This document shows positions 1 to 7,633 of a stretch of DNA of 64,000 nt, piece after piece. The translations under genes and the position numbers were made by a program. The notes under the pieces were generated by a model that saw only the letters and a list, made by a program, of their open reading frames with translations, was not told where the DNA came from and ran no database searches. Within the stretch, counting starts at the first letter, position 1. Each line of letters opens with the position of its first letter. This DNA comes from Thermodesulfobacteriota bacterium (lineage in GTDB: Bacteria > Desulfobacterota > DSM-4660 > Desulfatiglandales > Desulfatiglandaceae): contig JANQDY010000149.1 in NCBI GenBank assembly GCA_028278625.1, positions 15,109 through 79,108 on the forward strand, given 5' to 3'.

Positions 1-803
1 TAGGTAAATCGCACGTCATTTGCATCGAAGAGGTGCCCGTCATGGAACTTCACATTGGGACGAAGGTTGAAAACCAGTACGGGGTTATGCTCTGTTGCGG
101 GTAAGATCGCTTTGGCCCATGCCATTCGCTGTTTTTCTGCAATCGGCGATTCAGCGTTCACATATTGGGCCCCATCAAAGGTGGAAAAATAGTCACTCCC
201 TAGGACTTCGGAAAGGCGGGTGAAGAGATCCTGGTCAACTTCCGAAAGGACGAGCTTGATGCGGCAGGGAGCTTTGACACGGATTTTCACCGAACCCGTC
301 TCTTTCTTCGATTGGGCATTCTTCATGTTCTTTGTGACCACCCATTCCTTGGGGGGGAGCAGAATGACCGATTGGATGCGTTTCAGAGACGCTTTGACCC
401 TTGGCGAAAAGGTTTGGCTGTTTTCTATCGCCTGTTCAAGAAATTGGACCACTGCTGATGCATCCGGCAGCTCTCTCTCTGATATCTGGGCATTCTCGTT
501 GATATAGAAATAGGCTTCCTCAAAGATTTTCCAGGAGGTGGCCAGTCGTCCGCGAAACCTGAGTTCCTCGTCATAATCAATCAAACCTTCGAAAACCAGT
601 CCCTCGATTTGGCTGCTGGCGGTGTTGGCAGACAGGATGGGGTTCAAGAGGGTCGCATCCCCAATGGATGCATTGATGTACTCTTTTAAGCGGTTGGGGT
701 TCCCTTTGGTCTGCTCCTCATAGGTGGGGACCCAAAAATAGGACTGAAGCAGGAAAAGGACAATGATGGTTGGGACCAGGATCAGAAAACGTTTGGTGGT
801 CAT
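1..803 (-). CDS. ABC transporter substrate-binding protein, family 5 (5' part; gene runs off the window)
   Basis: The reading frame is open from an ATG at 803 to the window edge (267 codons); the C-terminus is missing. Residues 6-24 form a hydrophobic signal or anchor. Residues 53-75 (LNPILSANTASSQIEGLVFE) and the later VKFHDG motif near 251 are hallmarks of the Opp/Dpp/NikA solute-binding family, which delivers peptides or other solutes to an ABC importer in the periplasm. Odd point: in the family the SW motif (90-91) is normally followed within about 25 residues by the LR..VKFHDG segment. Here roughly 140 residues are inserted (about 100-240), suggesting an extra domain. No permease genes are visible. 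Family assignment is firm; the ligand is unknown. Confidence 0.85.
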   Translation of the reverse strand, partial: MTTKRFLILVPTIIVLFLLQSYFWVPTYEEQTKGNPNRLKEYINASIGDATLLNPILSANTASSQIEGLVFEGLIDYDEELRFRGRLATSWKIFEEAYFYINENAQISERELPDASAVVQFLEQAIENSQTFSPRVKASLKRIQSVILLPPKEWVVTKNMKNAQSKKETGSVKIRVKAPCRIKLVLSEVDQDLFTRLSEVLGSDYFSTFDGAQYVNAESPIAEKQRMAWAKAILPATEHNPVLVFNLRPNVKFHDGHLFDANDVRFT

Positions 804-988
804 GAAGAATAAGCATGCGATCTAAATTGTAACTGATCGGTTTCAGGTATCATTCAATCTTGGGATCGAGAATAGAGAATTGCTTGTTTGACGTCAAGAA
901 AAAAGGATCAAGTTGGGATGACTCAAGTATAAACAGTTCCGTGACGCCGCAAAACCGAAGCAATTTTGAGAACCGTTGTGGCCGTCTC

Positions 989-1017
989 TTGACATTTCAG
1001 AAGACCCATAATATCTT
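989..1017 (+). promoter_or_regulatory. possible sigma-70 promoter for the arsenosugar pair
   Basis: TTGACA at 989-994 is followed after 17 bases by TATCTT at 1012-1017, about 70 bases upstream of the 1089 start. The -35 is perfect and the -10 weak. The rest of the 285-base gap (804-1088) shows nothing else. Confidence 0.3.
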
Positions 1018-1088
1018 TTTATAACAAAAATTAATGAATTTTCAGGTATTTTCTCTCTAATGATCCTCCAATTCCAAGGAATGAGAAA

Positions 1089-1421
1089 ATGGAAACATAC
1101 TACAAACCGGAAGACCTGCCCAAGTTCCCGGACATCAACAAGCAGGTGCCCGAGCTGGCCGAGAAGTTCTTTGACTACTATAACGCGGTATTTGCCGAAG
1201 GCGCCCTGACAGAGCGAGAAAAAGCCCTTATTGCCCTTTCCGTGGCCCACGCGGTCCAGTGCCCCTATTGTATTGACGCTTTTACCCAGGCGTGTTTGGA
1301 AAAGGGTTCCAACCTGGAGGAAATGACGGAGGCAATTCATGTGGTAACGGCCATCAGAGGAGGGGCTTCCCTGGTTCACGGCGTTCAAATGCGCAACATC
1401 GCGGAGAAGCTCTCCATGTAA
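1089..1421 (+). CDS. arsenosugar biosynthesis-associated peroxidase-like protein (CMD/AhpD fold)
   Basis: This 110-residue protein has the carboxymuconolactone decarboxylase/AhpD fold, with a redox CPYC motif at about residues 58-61 and a following acidic/His region typical of AhpD-like peroxidases. Position, length and sequence match the small peroxidase-like protein that regularly accompanies the radical SAM protein ArsS. The ArsS start is only 15 bases downstream, which points to an operon. The active-site pair is Cys-Cys here, not Cys-Sec. Its biochemical role is not established; a thiol-dependent redox function is an inference from the fold. Confidence 0.82.
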   Translation: METYYKPEDLPKFPDINKQVPELAEKFFDYYNAVFAEGALTEREKALIALSVAHAVQCPYCIDAFTQACLEKGSNLEEMTEAIHVVTAIRGGASLVHGVQMRNIAEKLSM

Positions 1422-1435
1422 GAAGGGATCAGCCC

Positions 1436-2437
1436 ATGGAAATCAGGCGATCTTCACAGCTGGCGGCCGCTTTTGAAGCGGAGCCGCCCCTGTTTTTCAG
1501 AACGCTTCAGTCACATGGCATCAAACTGGTGCGCGAAGAGACCACGACCCTTCAGGTGAATGTGGGTCTTTTGTGCAACCAGAACTGCCGTCATTGTCAT
1601 TTGGAAGCAGGGCCCGGCCGGTCTGAAGTCATGGGCACGGATACAATGGATGCGGTTATTGCCTTTGCTGAAAGATGCGGTTTTGAGACCGTCGATATTA
1701 CCGGCGGGGCCCCGGAGCTGAATCCCCACATCCATCAGCTCATCGAAGGTCTTTGGAGGTGCTCAAAACGGATCCTGTTCCGTTCAAACCTAAGTGTCTT
1801 AGGTGATGGAAACCATGAGGATTTGATTCAATTGCTCAAGGAAAAGGGGATTGCCGTTGTTGCCTCCCTTCCCTCAATAAACGAGCTTCAGACGGACTCA
1901 CAGCGGGGAACGGGCGTTTTCGAGAAGAGTGTGGCGACCCTCTTAAAGCTGAATGGCGCAGGTTACGGTAACGTTGGGACGGGTCTGGAACTGAATCTCG
2001 TCACAAATCCCGCAGGGGCCTTTCTGCCGGGGTCACAGGACCAGGTGGAAAAGCGGTTTCGAGAAGTCCTCATGAAGAAGTGGGGTATCGTATTCAACAG
2101 CCTTTTCGCCTTTGCCAATGTTCCGCTGGGTCGATTTCGCCGTTGGCTCGAGGATAAGGGAAACCTTGAATCCTATTTGGAACGTCTTTCTTCAAACTTC
2201 AATGTTTGTGCGGTGGATGGTCTCATGTGCAGAAACCTGATTTCCGTTTCGTGGGACGGGTTTCTATATGACTGCGATTTCAATCTGGCAAAAGGGCTCC
2301 ACATGGGAGGGCAGAAAACCCATGTATCGGAAATGGCCGGGCCTCCCCCTGCGGGGAGCCCGATTGCCTGCGGCGATCACTGTTATACATGTACTGCTGG
2401 TTCCGGGTTCACCTGAGGCGGCGCCATCAATGCCTGA
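1436..2437 (+). CDS. arsS: arsenosugar biosynthesis radical SAM protein ArsS, probable selenoprotein (UGA=Sec at codon 327)
   Basis: ArsS is a radical SAM enzyme that adds a deoxyadenosyl group to dimethylarsenic on the way to arsenosugars. The start is the ATG at 1436. The 4Fe-4S motif is CNQNCRHC (CxxxCxxC, about residues 43-50), followed by a GGAPE motif. The C-terminus reads HCYTCTAGSGFT, then TGA at 2414-2416, then GGAINA and a second TGA at 2435-2437. In the family this tail normally continues as a Cys followed by GG, and the family is known to include selenoproteins. TGA therefore occupies the position of that Cys/Sec. A short stem-loop follows at SECIS distance. With read-through the protein is 333 residues. 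ArsM, which supplies the methylated arsenic substrate, is encoded about 57 kb away at 59699-60544. Confidence 0.82.
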
Positions 2438-2444
2438 GTTCAGG
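2433..2444 (+). promoter_or_regulatory. candidate bacterial SECIS hairpin for arsS
   Basis: CCTG-AGTT-CAGG can fold as a 4-bp stem (5 bp if the A-U is included) with a small apical loop at 2437-2440. It begins 16 bases after the in-frame UGA (2414-2416), and the loop lies 20 bases after it with a G at its second position. Spacing and loop G fit the loose bacterial SECIS rules. The stem is short, so support comes mainly from the protein context. Confidence 0.45.
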
Positions 2445-2478
2445 TTTGTTAGGTTGTCTCACTACCTCCCCATATATG

Positions 2479-2745
2479 GCATCACTCAGAGAGCACCTTC
2501 TCCTACAGCCGTCCACCATGCGGGAGTTTCTGGAAGCGAGGGTCTTCGTGGAGCGGGCCACAAAATAGGATATCGAACACATGCGGCAAATTATCCGGGG
2601 CCAGCGAAAGGCCCATGGGGACACAAATATCGACCGTTTCAGTTCCCTTGACACGCATTTCACGCGGCCCTGGCCAAAGGTTTTATGGATGGATAAAAAG
2701 GCTGAAGCCGAAGGTAAGGGCGGAAACGGGAGAGGGGAAGGCTAA
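2479..2745 (+). pseudogene. remnant of a GntR-family regulator (FCD ligand-binding domain)
   Basis: One frame reads ASLREHLLLQPSTMREFLEAR-VFVERATK, then a TAG at 2566, then DIEHMRQIIRGQRKAHGD and a phrase ending FSSLDTHF, before the sequence loses sense and stops at 2745. This order (REFLEAR, DIEHM, a spacer, F..LD..FH) is the start of the FCD domain of FadR/GntR-type regulators, with about 10-12 residues missing at the internal stop. The DNA-binding N-terminus and most of the effector domain are absent. It is read here as a decayed gene between arsS and the pirin gene. A short functional peptide is unlikely. Confidence 0.55.
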
Positions 2746-2771
2746 AAACAGCCCGCGCCCGGGAGGAAATC

Positions 2772-3620
2772 ATGGGAAGCACACGAAAGATTCGCATCAA
2801 ATTGACGGGCCAGCCAACCATTGAAGGGGCCGGTGTTCATCTGAACCGTCTTTTCGGTTACAACCAGGTGCCGGCCCTGGACCCTTTTCTGATGCTGGAT
2901 GATTTTCGTTCCGACATTCCGGAACATTACCTGAAAGGATTTCCGTGGCATCCCCACCGGGGCATCGAGACCATTACCTATGTGTTGAAGGGGGATGTGG
3001 CGCACGGGGACAGCATGGGGAACAAAGGCATCATAACCTCCGGTGATGTTCAATGGATGACCGCCGGCAGCGGTATCATACATCAGGAGATGCCCAAAGG
3101 GGATGAGAACGGGTCCATGCATGGATTTCAGCTGTGGGCCAATCTTCCGGCGAGAGAGAAGATGATGCCGCCGCGCTATCGCGGCATCACGGCGGACCGG
3201 ATACCGGAAGTGGAAACGGCAAACGGGGTGCGTATCAAGGTTATTGCCGGCGAAATTGGTGGCATAAAAGGCCCCGTGGAAGAGATCGTCATTGACCCGG
3301 AGTATCTCGATTGCACCGTGCCGATCGGTGAAACCTATGAGCATGAAACGGATCCAGGTTATACGGCCTTTATTTATGTGATCGGCGGAAGGGGGGTAAC
3401 CGATCATACGGAGATTGAAAACGGAACCCTCGCGCTTTATGAAGCGGGGGATCGACTTTCCGTGACAGCCACGGGGGATGACCTGCGATTTCTATTGCTC
3501 ACCGGAAAGCCCTTAAGGGAACCGGTGGCATGGCGGGGACCCATCGTCATGAATACCCAGGAAGAGCTGGAAACGGCGTTTCGGGAATATCGGGAAGGCA
3601 CCTTCATAAAGGATCGGTAA
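2772..3620 (+). CDS. pirin family protein (bicupin)
   Basis: This 282-residue protein has the pirin N-terminal cupin signature. The metal-binding segment HPHRGIET lies near residue 58 and GIIHQE near 100, giving the His/His/His/Glu ligand set seen in pirins and YhaK/YhhW-type quercetinases. A second cupin half follows (about 170-260). Members bind one iron and act as dioxygenases or redox-responsive co-regulators; the substrate cannot be told from sequence. GGAGGA lies 7-8 bases before the ATG. It stands alone between a broken regulator and a chimeric gene. Confidence 0.88.
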   Translation: MGSTRKIRIKLTGQPTIEGAGVHLNRLFGYNQVPALDPFLMLDDFRSDIPEHYLKGFPWHPHRGIETITYVLKGDVAHGDSMGNKGIITSGDVQWMTAGSGIIHQEMPKGDENGSMHGFQLWANLPAREKMMPPRYRGITADRIPEVETANGVRIKVIAGEIGGIKGPVEEIVIDPEYLDCTVPIGETYEHETDPGYTAFIYVIGGRGVTDHTEIENGTLALYEAGDRLSVTATGDDLRFLLLTGKPLREPVAWRGPIVMNTQEELETAFREYREGTFIKDR

Positions 3621-3930
3621 GGCGCAGGATTTAGGCTTTTTCAGGGGCACCCCCGTCGGCGGACATGGGATATCTCAAACCATGGGCCGAAAGCGTTGTG
3701 GCCTTTACCGCCCGGATCACACTTTGAAAAGAAGATCCCCGACCACGACGTGAAACCGCCTCTTTCCTGGGCTATATGGCGGTGGGGGCCGGTGTGGGAA
3801 CCTTTGGCGGAGCGAAAGAGATGGCGGGACCTGTTGCGGTCCTCCGGGGTGGTGGAATTGGATCCGGAAGGACGCGAAGTGGTCAGAAAGCCCGGTTAAA
3901 CATTTCGGGTTTTGAGCAGGAGAAATCAAC
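3621..3930 (+). other. 310-base gap without a supportable gene
   Basis: Short open frames exist, for example one starting MGYLKPWAESVVAFTARITL that stops after 20 codons. None has a ribosome-binding site or a recognisable family, and the frame with the best protein feel changes midway. This may be eroded coding sequence preceding the chimeric gene at 3931. Confidence 0.4.
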
Positions 3931-4413
3931 ATGGCATGCCAATGTACGGAAATCGCCGGCGATGAAATGCCTTTGTCCGAAACCTGTATCGGTCACCTGT
4001 GGGTATTTAAGAACCTGGCACCGGAAGAGCTCAAAGCCCTCACCACTGAAGCGTCCAAAAAGAGGCTTTCAAAGGGAGAAGCCCTGTTTATGCAGGGAGA
4101 TCGCTGCGATGAGATGTTCCTGATCAAAGGGGGGCGCGTCAAACTCTCCAAGGTTCTTGAAGACGGCAGCGAATTGACCCTTGAGGGGATGGAGGTTCTG
4201 GGGCAATTGAAGATCACCGGGAACCCGGAGTGCATGGTTTGCGGCTTTGGGGAAACCTGTCCCATGAGCGCATTGCCCTGGATATTTGGAGAAGATACCG
4301 CCGTTACACCTGATAAGTTCTGCAAGGTGGAGGATCAGAAAGAAGTGTGGGAAGAGGCCAAATCCTTGGGAAAGGAGATTGCTCGAAAACTGGGTGAGCG
4401 GATGCGGATGTAG
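3931..4413 (+). CDS. chimeric protein: cyclic-nucleotide-binding (CRP/FNR) N-terminus joined to the tail of a flavodoxin-like Fe-S protein
   Basis: Residues 18-90 look like the start of a CRP/FNR sensor domain: a LAPEEL helix, a KGE.LF.QGD strand turn, and a FLIKGGRVKLSK strand. At about residue 90 the match ends. The last 70 residues (VLGQLKITGNPECMVCGFGETCPM, then PWIFG and a helical end) resemble the Cys-rich C-terminus of flavodoxin/NADPH-dependent FMN reductase-like proteins. The CRP beta-roll is incomplete and the HTH is missing; likewise the flavodoxin nucleotide-binding half is missing. The simplest reading is an in-frame deletion that fused two neighbouring genes. It retains an AGGAG-type ribosome site, so it may be translated. 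Function is unknown. Confidence 0.6.
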   Translation: MACQCTEIAGDEMPLSETCIGHLWVFKNLAPEELKALTTEASKKRLSKGEALFMQGDRCDEMFLIKGGRVKLSKVLEDGSELTLEGMEVLGQLKITGNPECMVCGFGETCPMSALPWIFGEDTAVTPDKFCKVEDQKEVWEEAKSLGKEIARKLGERMRM

Positions 4414-4497
4414 TGTTGGGCGAAAACCGCAAAATCCAACAACAATCAAAAAGCGAATACGGCGCCCAATTGCGTTGATTTGGAATAGATGCCGGGG

Positions 4498-4803
4498 CTA
4501 TTTTACGGCGCGAAGCGCATGGGTCCGTCGCAACCGGGCCCATAGCGCGTCAATGATCATTTGAGAGCATTTGGAGATGTCGAAACTGCCATCACCGCCC
4601 AACACGCGACAGGATTCCATCAATGCTTCATTCCCTGACCAGAAGCCGAATTTTTCTCTGATGTGCGGTCCAAAGGTGATGTGAAGGACTTTCAGTTCAT
4701 CTCTTCCCATTCTGGCGATTTTGGCCCTTTCTTTCAGGGTCAATTCACTGATGAGCGTTTCTACGGCCTCATCAACGGTCTTCGGGAGATTGCTCGATAG
4801 CAT
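4498..4803 (-). CDS. DUF6794 domain-containing protein
   Basis: This 101-residue soluble protein begins LPKTVDEAVETLISELTLKE and continues with an alpha-helical segment, HITFGPHIREKFG.W.GN, and an ending around IIDALWARLR. This layout matches the small DUF6794 family, whose function is unknown. Its start lies 32 bases inside the upstream gene's 3' end (4772), so the two are probably translationally coupled. There is no signal peptide. Confidence 0.7.
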   Translation of the reverse strand: MLSSNLPKTVDEAVETLISELTLKERAKIARMGRDELKVLHITFGPHIREKFGFWSGNEALMESCRVLGGDGSFDISKCSQMIIDALWARLRRTHALRAVK

Positions 4804-5305
4804 GCGATTTTTGGAGGACTTTTTGCTGAATCTCTTTTATCTCAGGATTATTCAAAAGCTCCATAAATTTCGGGTTCGCCATGAGGGTTTGAAGGTCGCC
4901 GGAATATATGGCTTTCATGAATTCGGGGTCTTTCAACAGTTCCTGAAATTTCGGGTCGTTCTGGAGGGAGTTGATACGGCTCATGATGTCCTTGTCGTTC
5001 ATCATGGATTTCTGAAGGGATTGGATTTCAGGAGATACGGCTTTTGGGGGGCCGTTTTTGAATTGGTCCCTGTCCAGAGACGCATCAGGTTCGGACACAA
5101 ATCGGATCGTCCGAATCTCCGATTCGTTCACAGTGAGGGGACCCAGGCTTTTTGAATCTATTTTATAGACGCCTTTACTGTGAGAGATGAGCTCCCCCAC
5201 AATAACGCCGCCGTCCACCAGTTCGATCTCGCAAAACTGATTTCCGGATGCATTGCCGGAGAAGGCCAGAAGAAACAAGAGGAGGCAGATGAAAAAAGAT
5301 CTCAT
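4772..5305 (-). CDS. exported protein of unknown function with STI1-like repeats
   Basis: The product is 177 residues. Residues 1-21 form a signal peptide ending near SGNASG. Residues 25-75 resemble a small beta-barrel strand set (IELVDGGVIVGELI). The C-terminal half has two STI1-like helical repeats built around NDPKFQELLKDPEFM and ANPKFMELLNNPEI. Such DP/NP helices often bind hydrophobic peptides. It is probably periplasmic. Neighbours are the DUF6794 gene downstream and a SUMF1-type protein upstream, all on the minus strand. No function can be given. Confidence 0.6.
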   Translation of the reverse strand: MRSFFICLLLFLLAFSGNASGNQFCEIELVDGGVIVGELISHSKGVYKIDSKSLGPLTVNESEIRTIRFVSEPDASLDRDQFKNGPPKAVSPEIQSLQKSMMNDKDIMSRINSLQNDPKFQELLKDPEFMKAIYSGDLQTLMANPKFMELLNNPEIKEIQQKVLQKSHAIEQSPEDR

Positions 5306-5336
5306 AATGGAAGAATTCTTGTCATACGGTCAAAAG

Positions 5337-6266
5337 CTACCTTGACCCGCTTTCATCCTTTGGCGGGTCATAGACCAGGCGGAAACCGACGCCGTTTTCC
5401 CAATAATCAGGATAGTTGTAGTAACGGCTTGCGGACCGACAGCTTCCGGCCCGGCTGCTCCAGCCGCCGCCCCGGTTTATACGGTCGGTTCCCTCTTTGG
5501 GACCTGTCGGATCCACGACCGAATTTGGGGGGTATTTTCCGTACCAATCCTGGCACCACTCCCATACATTTCCGTGCATGTCATAAAGGCCCCATGCATT
5601 GGGTGGAAAACTGGCCACCGGTCGTGTCGATTTATTGGATTTCCCCTTTGGGCATCCGGTTGTCGGTATTGTTCCATTGTAGCTTGCCTGGTCGGTTTTC
5701 AAGCAGTCTCCGAATGAGAAAGGCGTTGTTGTTCCGGCCCTTGCGGCATATTCCCATTCAGCTTCCGTAGGAAGCCTGTACCTGTTGGATTTTTCAAGAT
5801 TATTGAGTTTTTCAAGAAATACCTGTATCTCATTCCAGGAAACCATTTCCACGGGGCAGTCCTCTCCACACTCCTTGAACTGAGAAGGATTATCCCCCAT
5901 GACCGCTTTCCATTGCTTTTGAGTCACTTCCGTCGCTTGCATGTAAAAGCCTTTGCTGAATGTGACCCGGTGTTGGGATTCGTTGCGGTGGCGTTGAAGT
6001 TCGTTGGCCGGGCTTCCCATCAAAAAGCTGCCCGGCGGAATAAATTGAAACACCATGCCTAAGTCGTTCGTCATCTGTCTCGGCTGAGATTTGCCGGAGA
6101 CCGATTCCTTTTTCTCAAAAACGTCGGGAGTTGCTTTCAGTTCAGTGCCCGTGACCTGCTTCGCAATTGTGCCTCCATCGGGACGGTTTTGGACCTCTCC
6201 GCTCCAGCCGTTTACAGGAAATATGAAAAGCAGAAAAATGAAATAAGCGTATTTGACCCATGTCAT
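5337..6266 (-). CDS. exported SUMF1/formylglycine-generating-enzyme-like protein
   Basis: The product has 309 residues with a signal peptide (1-24). The SUMF1 domain covers about residues 70-300, with MVFQFIPPGSFLMGSPANE, RLPTEAEWEYAARAG, GLYDMHGNVWEWCQDW and RGGGW motifs. The true formylglycine-generating enzyme needs a Cys pair near the C-terminus. Here only a single Cys (SCRSASR) is present, so sulfatase activation is unlikely and it belongs to the broad non-catalytic or unknown SUMF1-like group. The N-terminal 60 residues are low-complexity linker. The neighbouring small exported proteins suggest an envelope function. Confidence 0.8.
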   Translation of the reverse strand: MTWVKYAYFIFLLFIFPVNGWSGEVQNRPDGGTIAKQVTGTELKATPDVFEKKESVSGKSQPRQMTNDLGMVFQFIPPGSFLMGSPANELQRHRNESQHRVTFSKGFYMQATEVTQKQWKAVMGDNPSQFKECGEDCPVEMVSWNEIQVFLEKLNNLEKSNRYRLPTEAEWEYAARAGTTTPFSFGDCLKTDQASYNGTIPTTGCPKGKSNKSTRPVASFPPNAWGLYDMHGNVWEWCQDWYGKYPPNSVVDPTGPKEGTDRINRGGGWSSRAGSCRSASRYYNYPDYWENGVGFRLVYDPPKDESGSR

Positions 6267-6320
6267 AATAGCAACGCCTCATTGGAAGGGTTGAATGAAA
6301 AGGGGGGACAATGCCTCAGT

Positions 6321-7613
6321 TTAGTGTTTTTGGTTGCCCACCCGCGAAATCAAATTCCCCGAACCGTCAAATTCCAGTTCTAATTCTTCATGTTGAATGT
6401 TTTGATTGGGTTCTCCATCAAGAAAATCGAGGCAGCCTGTCGATACCATCAGATTTGTCAATTCCAGCGTGTTCTTGACATGGATGATTCGAACGTCTTC
6501 CAAGTCATACGGTCTCAGAGTTATCAGAGCGGCATGAATCGCCTCCCGATCGTTTTGGAAAGACATGGGAATTCTTCCTGCCTCCGGACAGCAAGCCGTT
6601 AAGCAGTTAATGAGGGTCGACTGAAAGTCAATCTTGTCTATCAATCGTTTTGTTGTGAAGTCGGCCTGACCGATACCCAGAGCGCTGCCTTCACTTCCAG
6701 CCGTTAGATCCCGAACGAATATCCGCGTAATTTTCGGCAAAGGACGTTTCGCCCCGTAGGCGCACACATCGCGCCCCACTACGCATGGATCAATACCCAT
6801 GCCGCTGATGTCTTTTCCCATTTCATCAACGATAAGCAAATCGATTTCATCCAACGGAATTGTGGGCAACCAACTTCGTGCAGTCTTCAGAAGCTCTGTT
6901 TCAACAGACGCCACCTCTTGTGAAAGGGCCATCTCGATTTTGGCTGTTTCGTGGGACTGGTTTTCAAGAAGGCAAACTCCCAGAACCTTCGGTTTCCTTT
7001 TCAATAATTCTCTGCCAGCTGAACTGATGATTTCATATTGAGATCTGATGACAGAAAGACGATGATAATGTTCGGCTCCGATTTGGTTGCCCAAACCAAT
7101 GGCCATCATTTTAATGATGCCACTTTCTACGGGGCCGATAAAATTGGTGTGGGGTTTAACCCGATTAATCAACACAATACCATCGGCCTCACTGGCGAAC
7201 TGATCAAGGAACAGGGGGATGCCATTTATTTCACCCATGGGTATGACATCCATGGTTGCCTTTACAGGCACACCTACGCTATCCTCGGTGATCCCCCGAG
7301 CGCGAAGTACGTCTGTTTGACCTTCAACGGTTGCACCGCCATGAGATCCCATGGCCGGTGTTACATAAGGACGATATCCAGCCTCTTTCAGAAGGGCCGC
7401 AACGGCGCGAACGACGGAATCAAGGTTGGAGATTCCACGGCTCCCCACGCCTATGGCCACACTTGCTCCCGGGGGCAAATCAAATCCGTCCTTGACCTGG
7501 GGCCAACCCCGTTCTATTTCTTTTGACACATCTACTGCAGGCGAGCTGTCAAAGCGCTGCTGAACCATCCGCATTTTGGGCAATTCCAGCGGGGGCATAG
7601 CAAACGAATCCAT
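6321..7613 (-). CDS. LarA-like (lactate racemase N-terminal domain, DUF2088) protein
   Basis: The start is the ATG at 7613, preceded at good distance by GGGAGG; a longer frame from a TTG at 7628 lacks a ribosome site. The 430-residue protein has the LarA/DUF2088 alpha/beta fold with a TPAMGSHGGAT motif near residue 92 and NRVKPHTNF near 155. Classic LarA uses a nickel-pincer nucleotide to racemise lactate; related proteins act on other 2-hydroxyacids. It lies 20 bases downstream of a GlcD-type dehydrogenase, so a role in presenting the D-hydroxyacid isomer is plausible. No larB/C/E genes for the pincer cofactor are in the window, so a nickel-dependent activity is uncertain. Confidence 0.75.
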   Translation of the reverse strand: MDSFAMPPLELPKMRMVQQRFDSSPAVDVSKEIERGWPQVKDGFDLPPGASVAIGVGSRGISNLDSVVRAVAALLKEAGYRPYVTPAMGSHGGATVEGQTDVLRARGITEDSVGVPVKATMDVIPMGEINGIPLFLDQFASEADGIVLINRVKPHTNFIGPVESGIIKMMAIGLGNQIGAEHYHRLSVIRSQYEIISSAGRELLKRKPKVLGVCLLENQSHETAKIEMALSQEVASVETELLKTARSWLPTIPLDEIDLLIVDEMGKDISGMGIDPCVVGRDVCAYGAKRPLPKITRIFVRDLTAGSEGSALGIGQADFTTKRLIDKIDFQSTLINCLTACCPEAGRIPMSFQNDREAIHAALITLRPYDLEDVRIIHVKNTLELTNLMVSTGCLDFLDGEPNQNIQHEELELEFDGSGNLISRVGNQKH

Positions 7614-7633
7614 AATGTTTCCTCCCAATAATA

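Noticed and set aside
894..1388. 164-codon minus-strand frame
   Set aside because: It overlaps the whole peroxidase-like gene on the other strand and has no protein similarity that can be seen.
3696..3899. 67-codon plus-strand frame
   Set aside because: No ribosome site and no domain; an overlapping frame looks equally good, so neither is supported.
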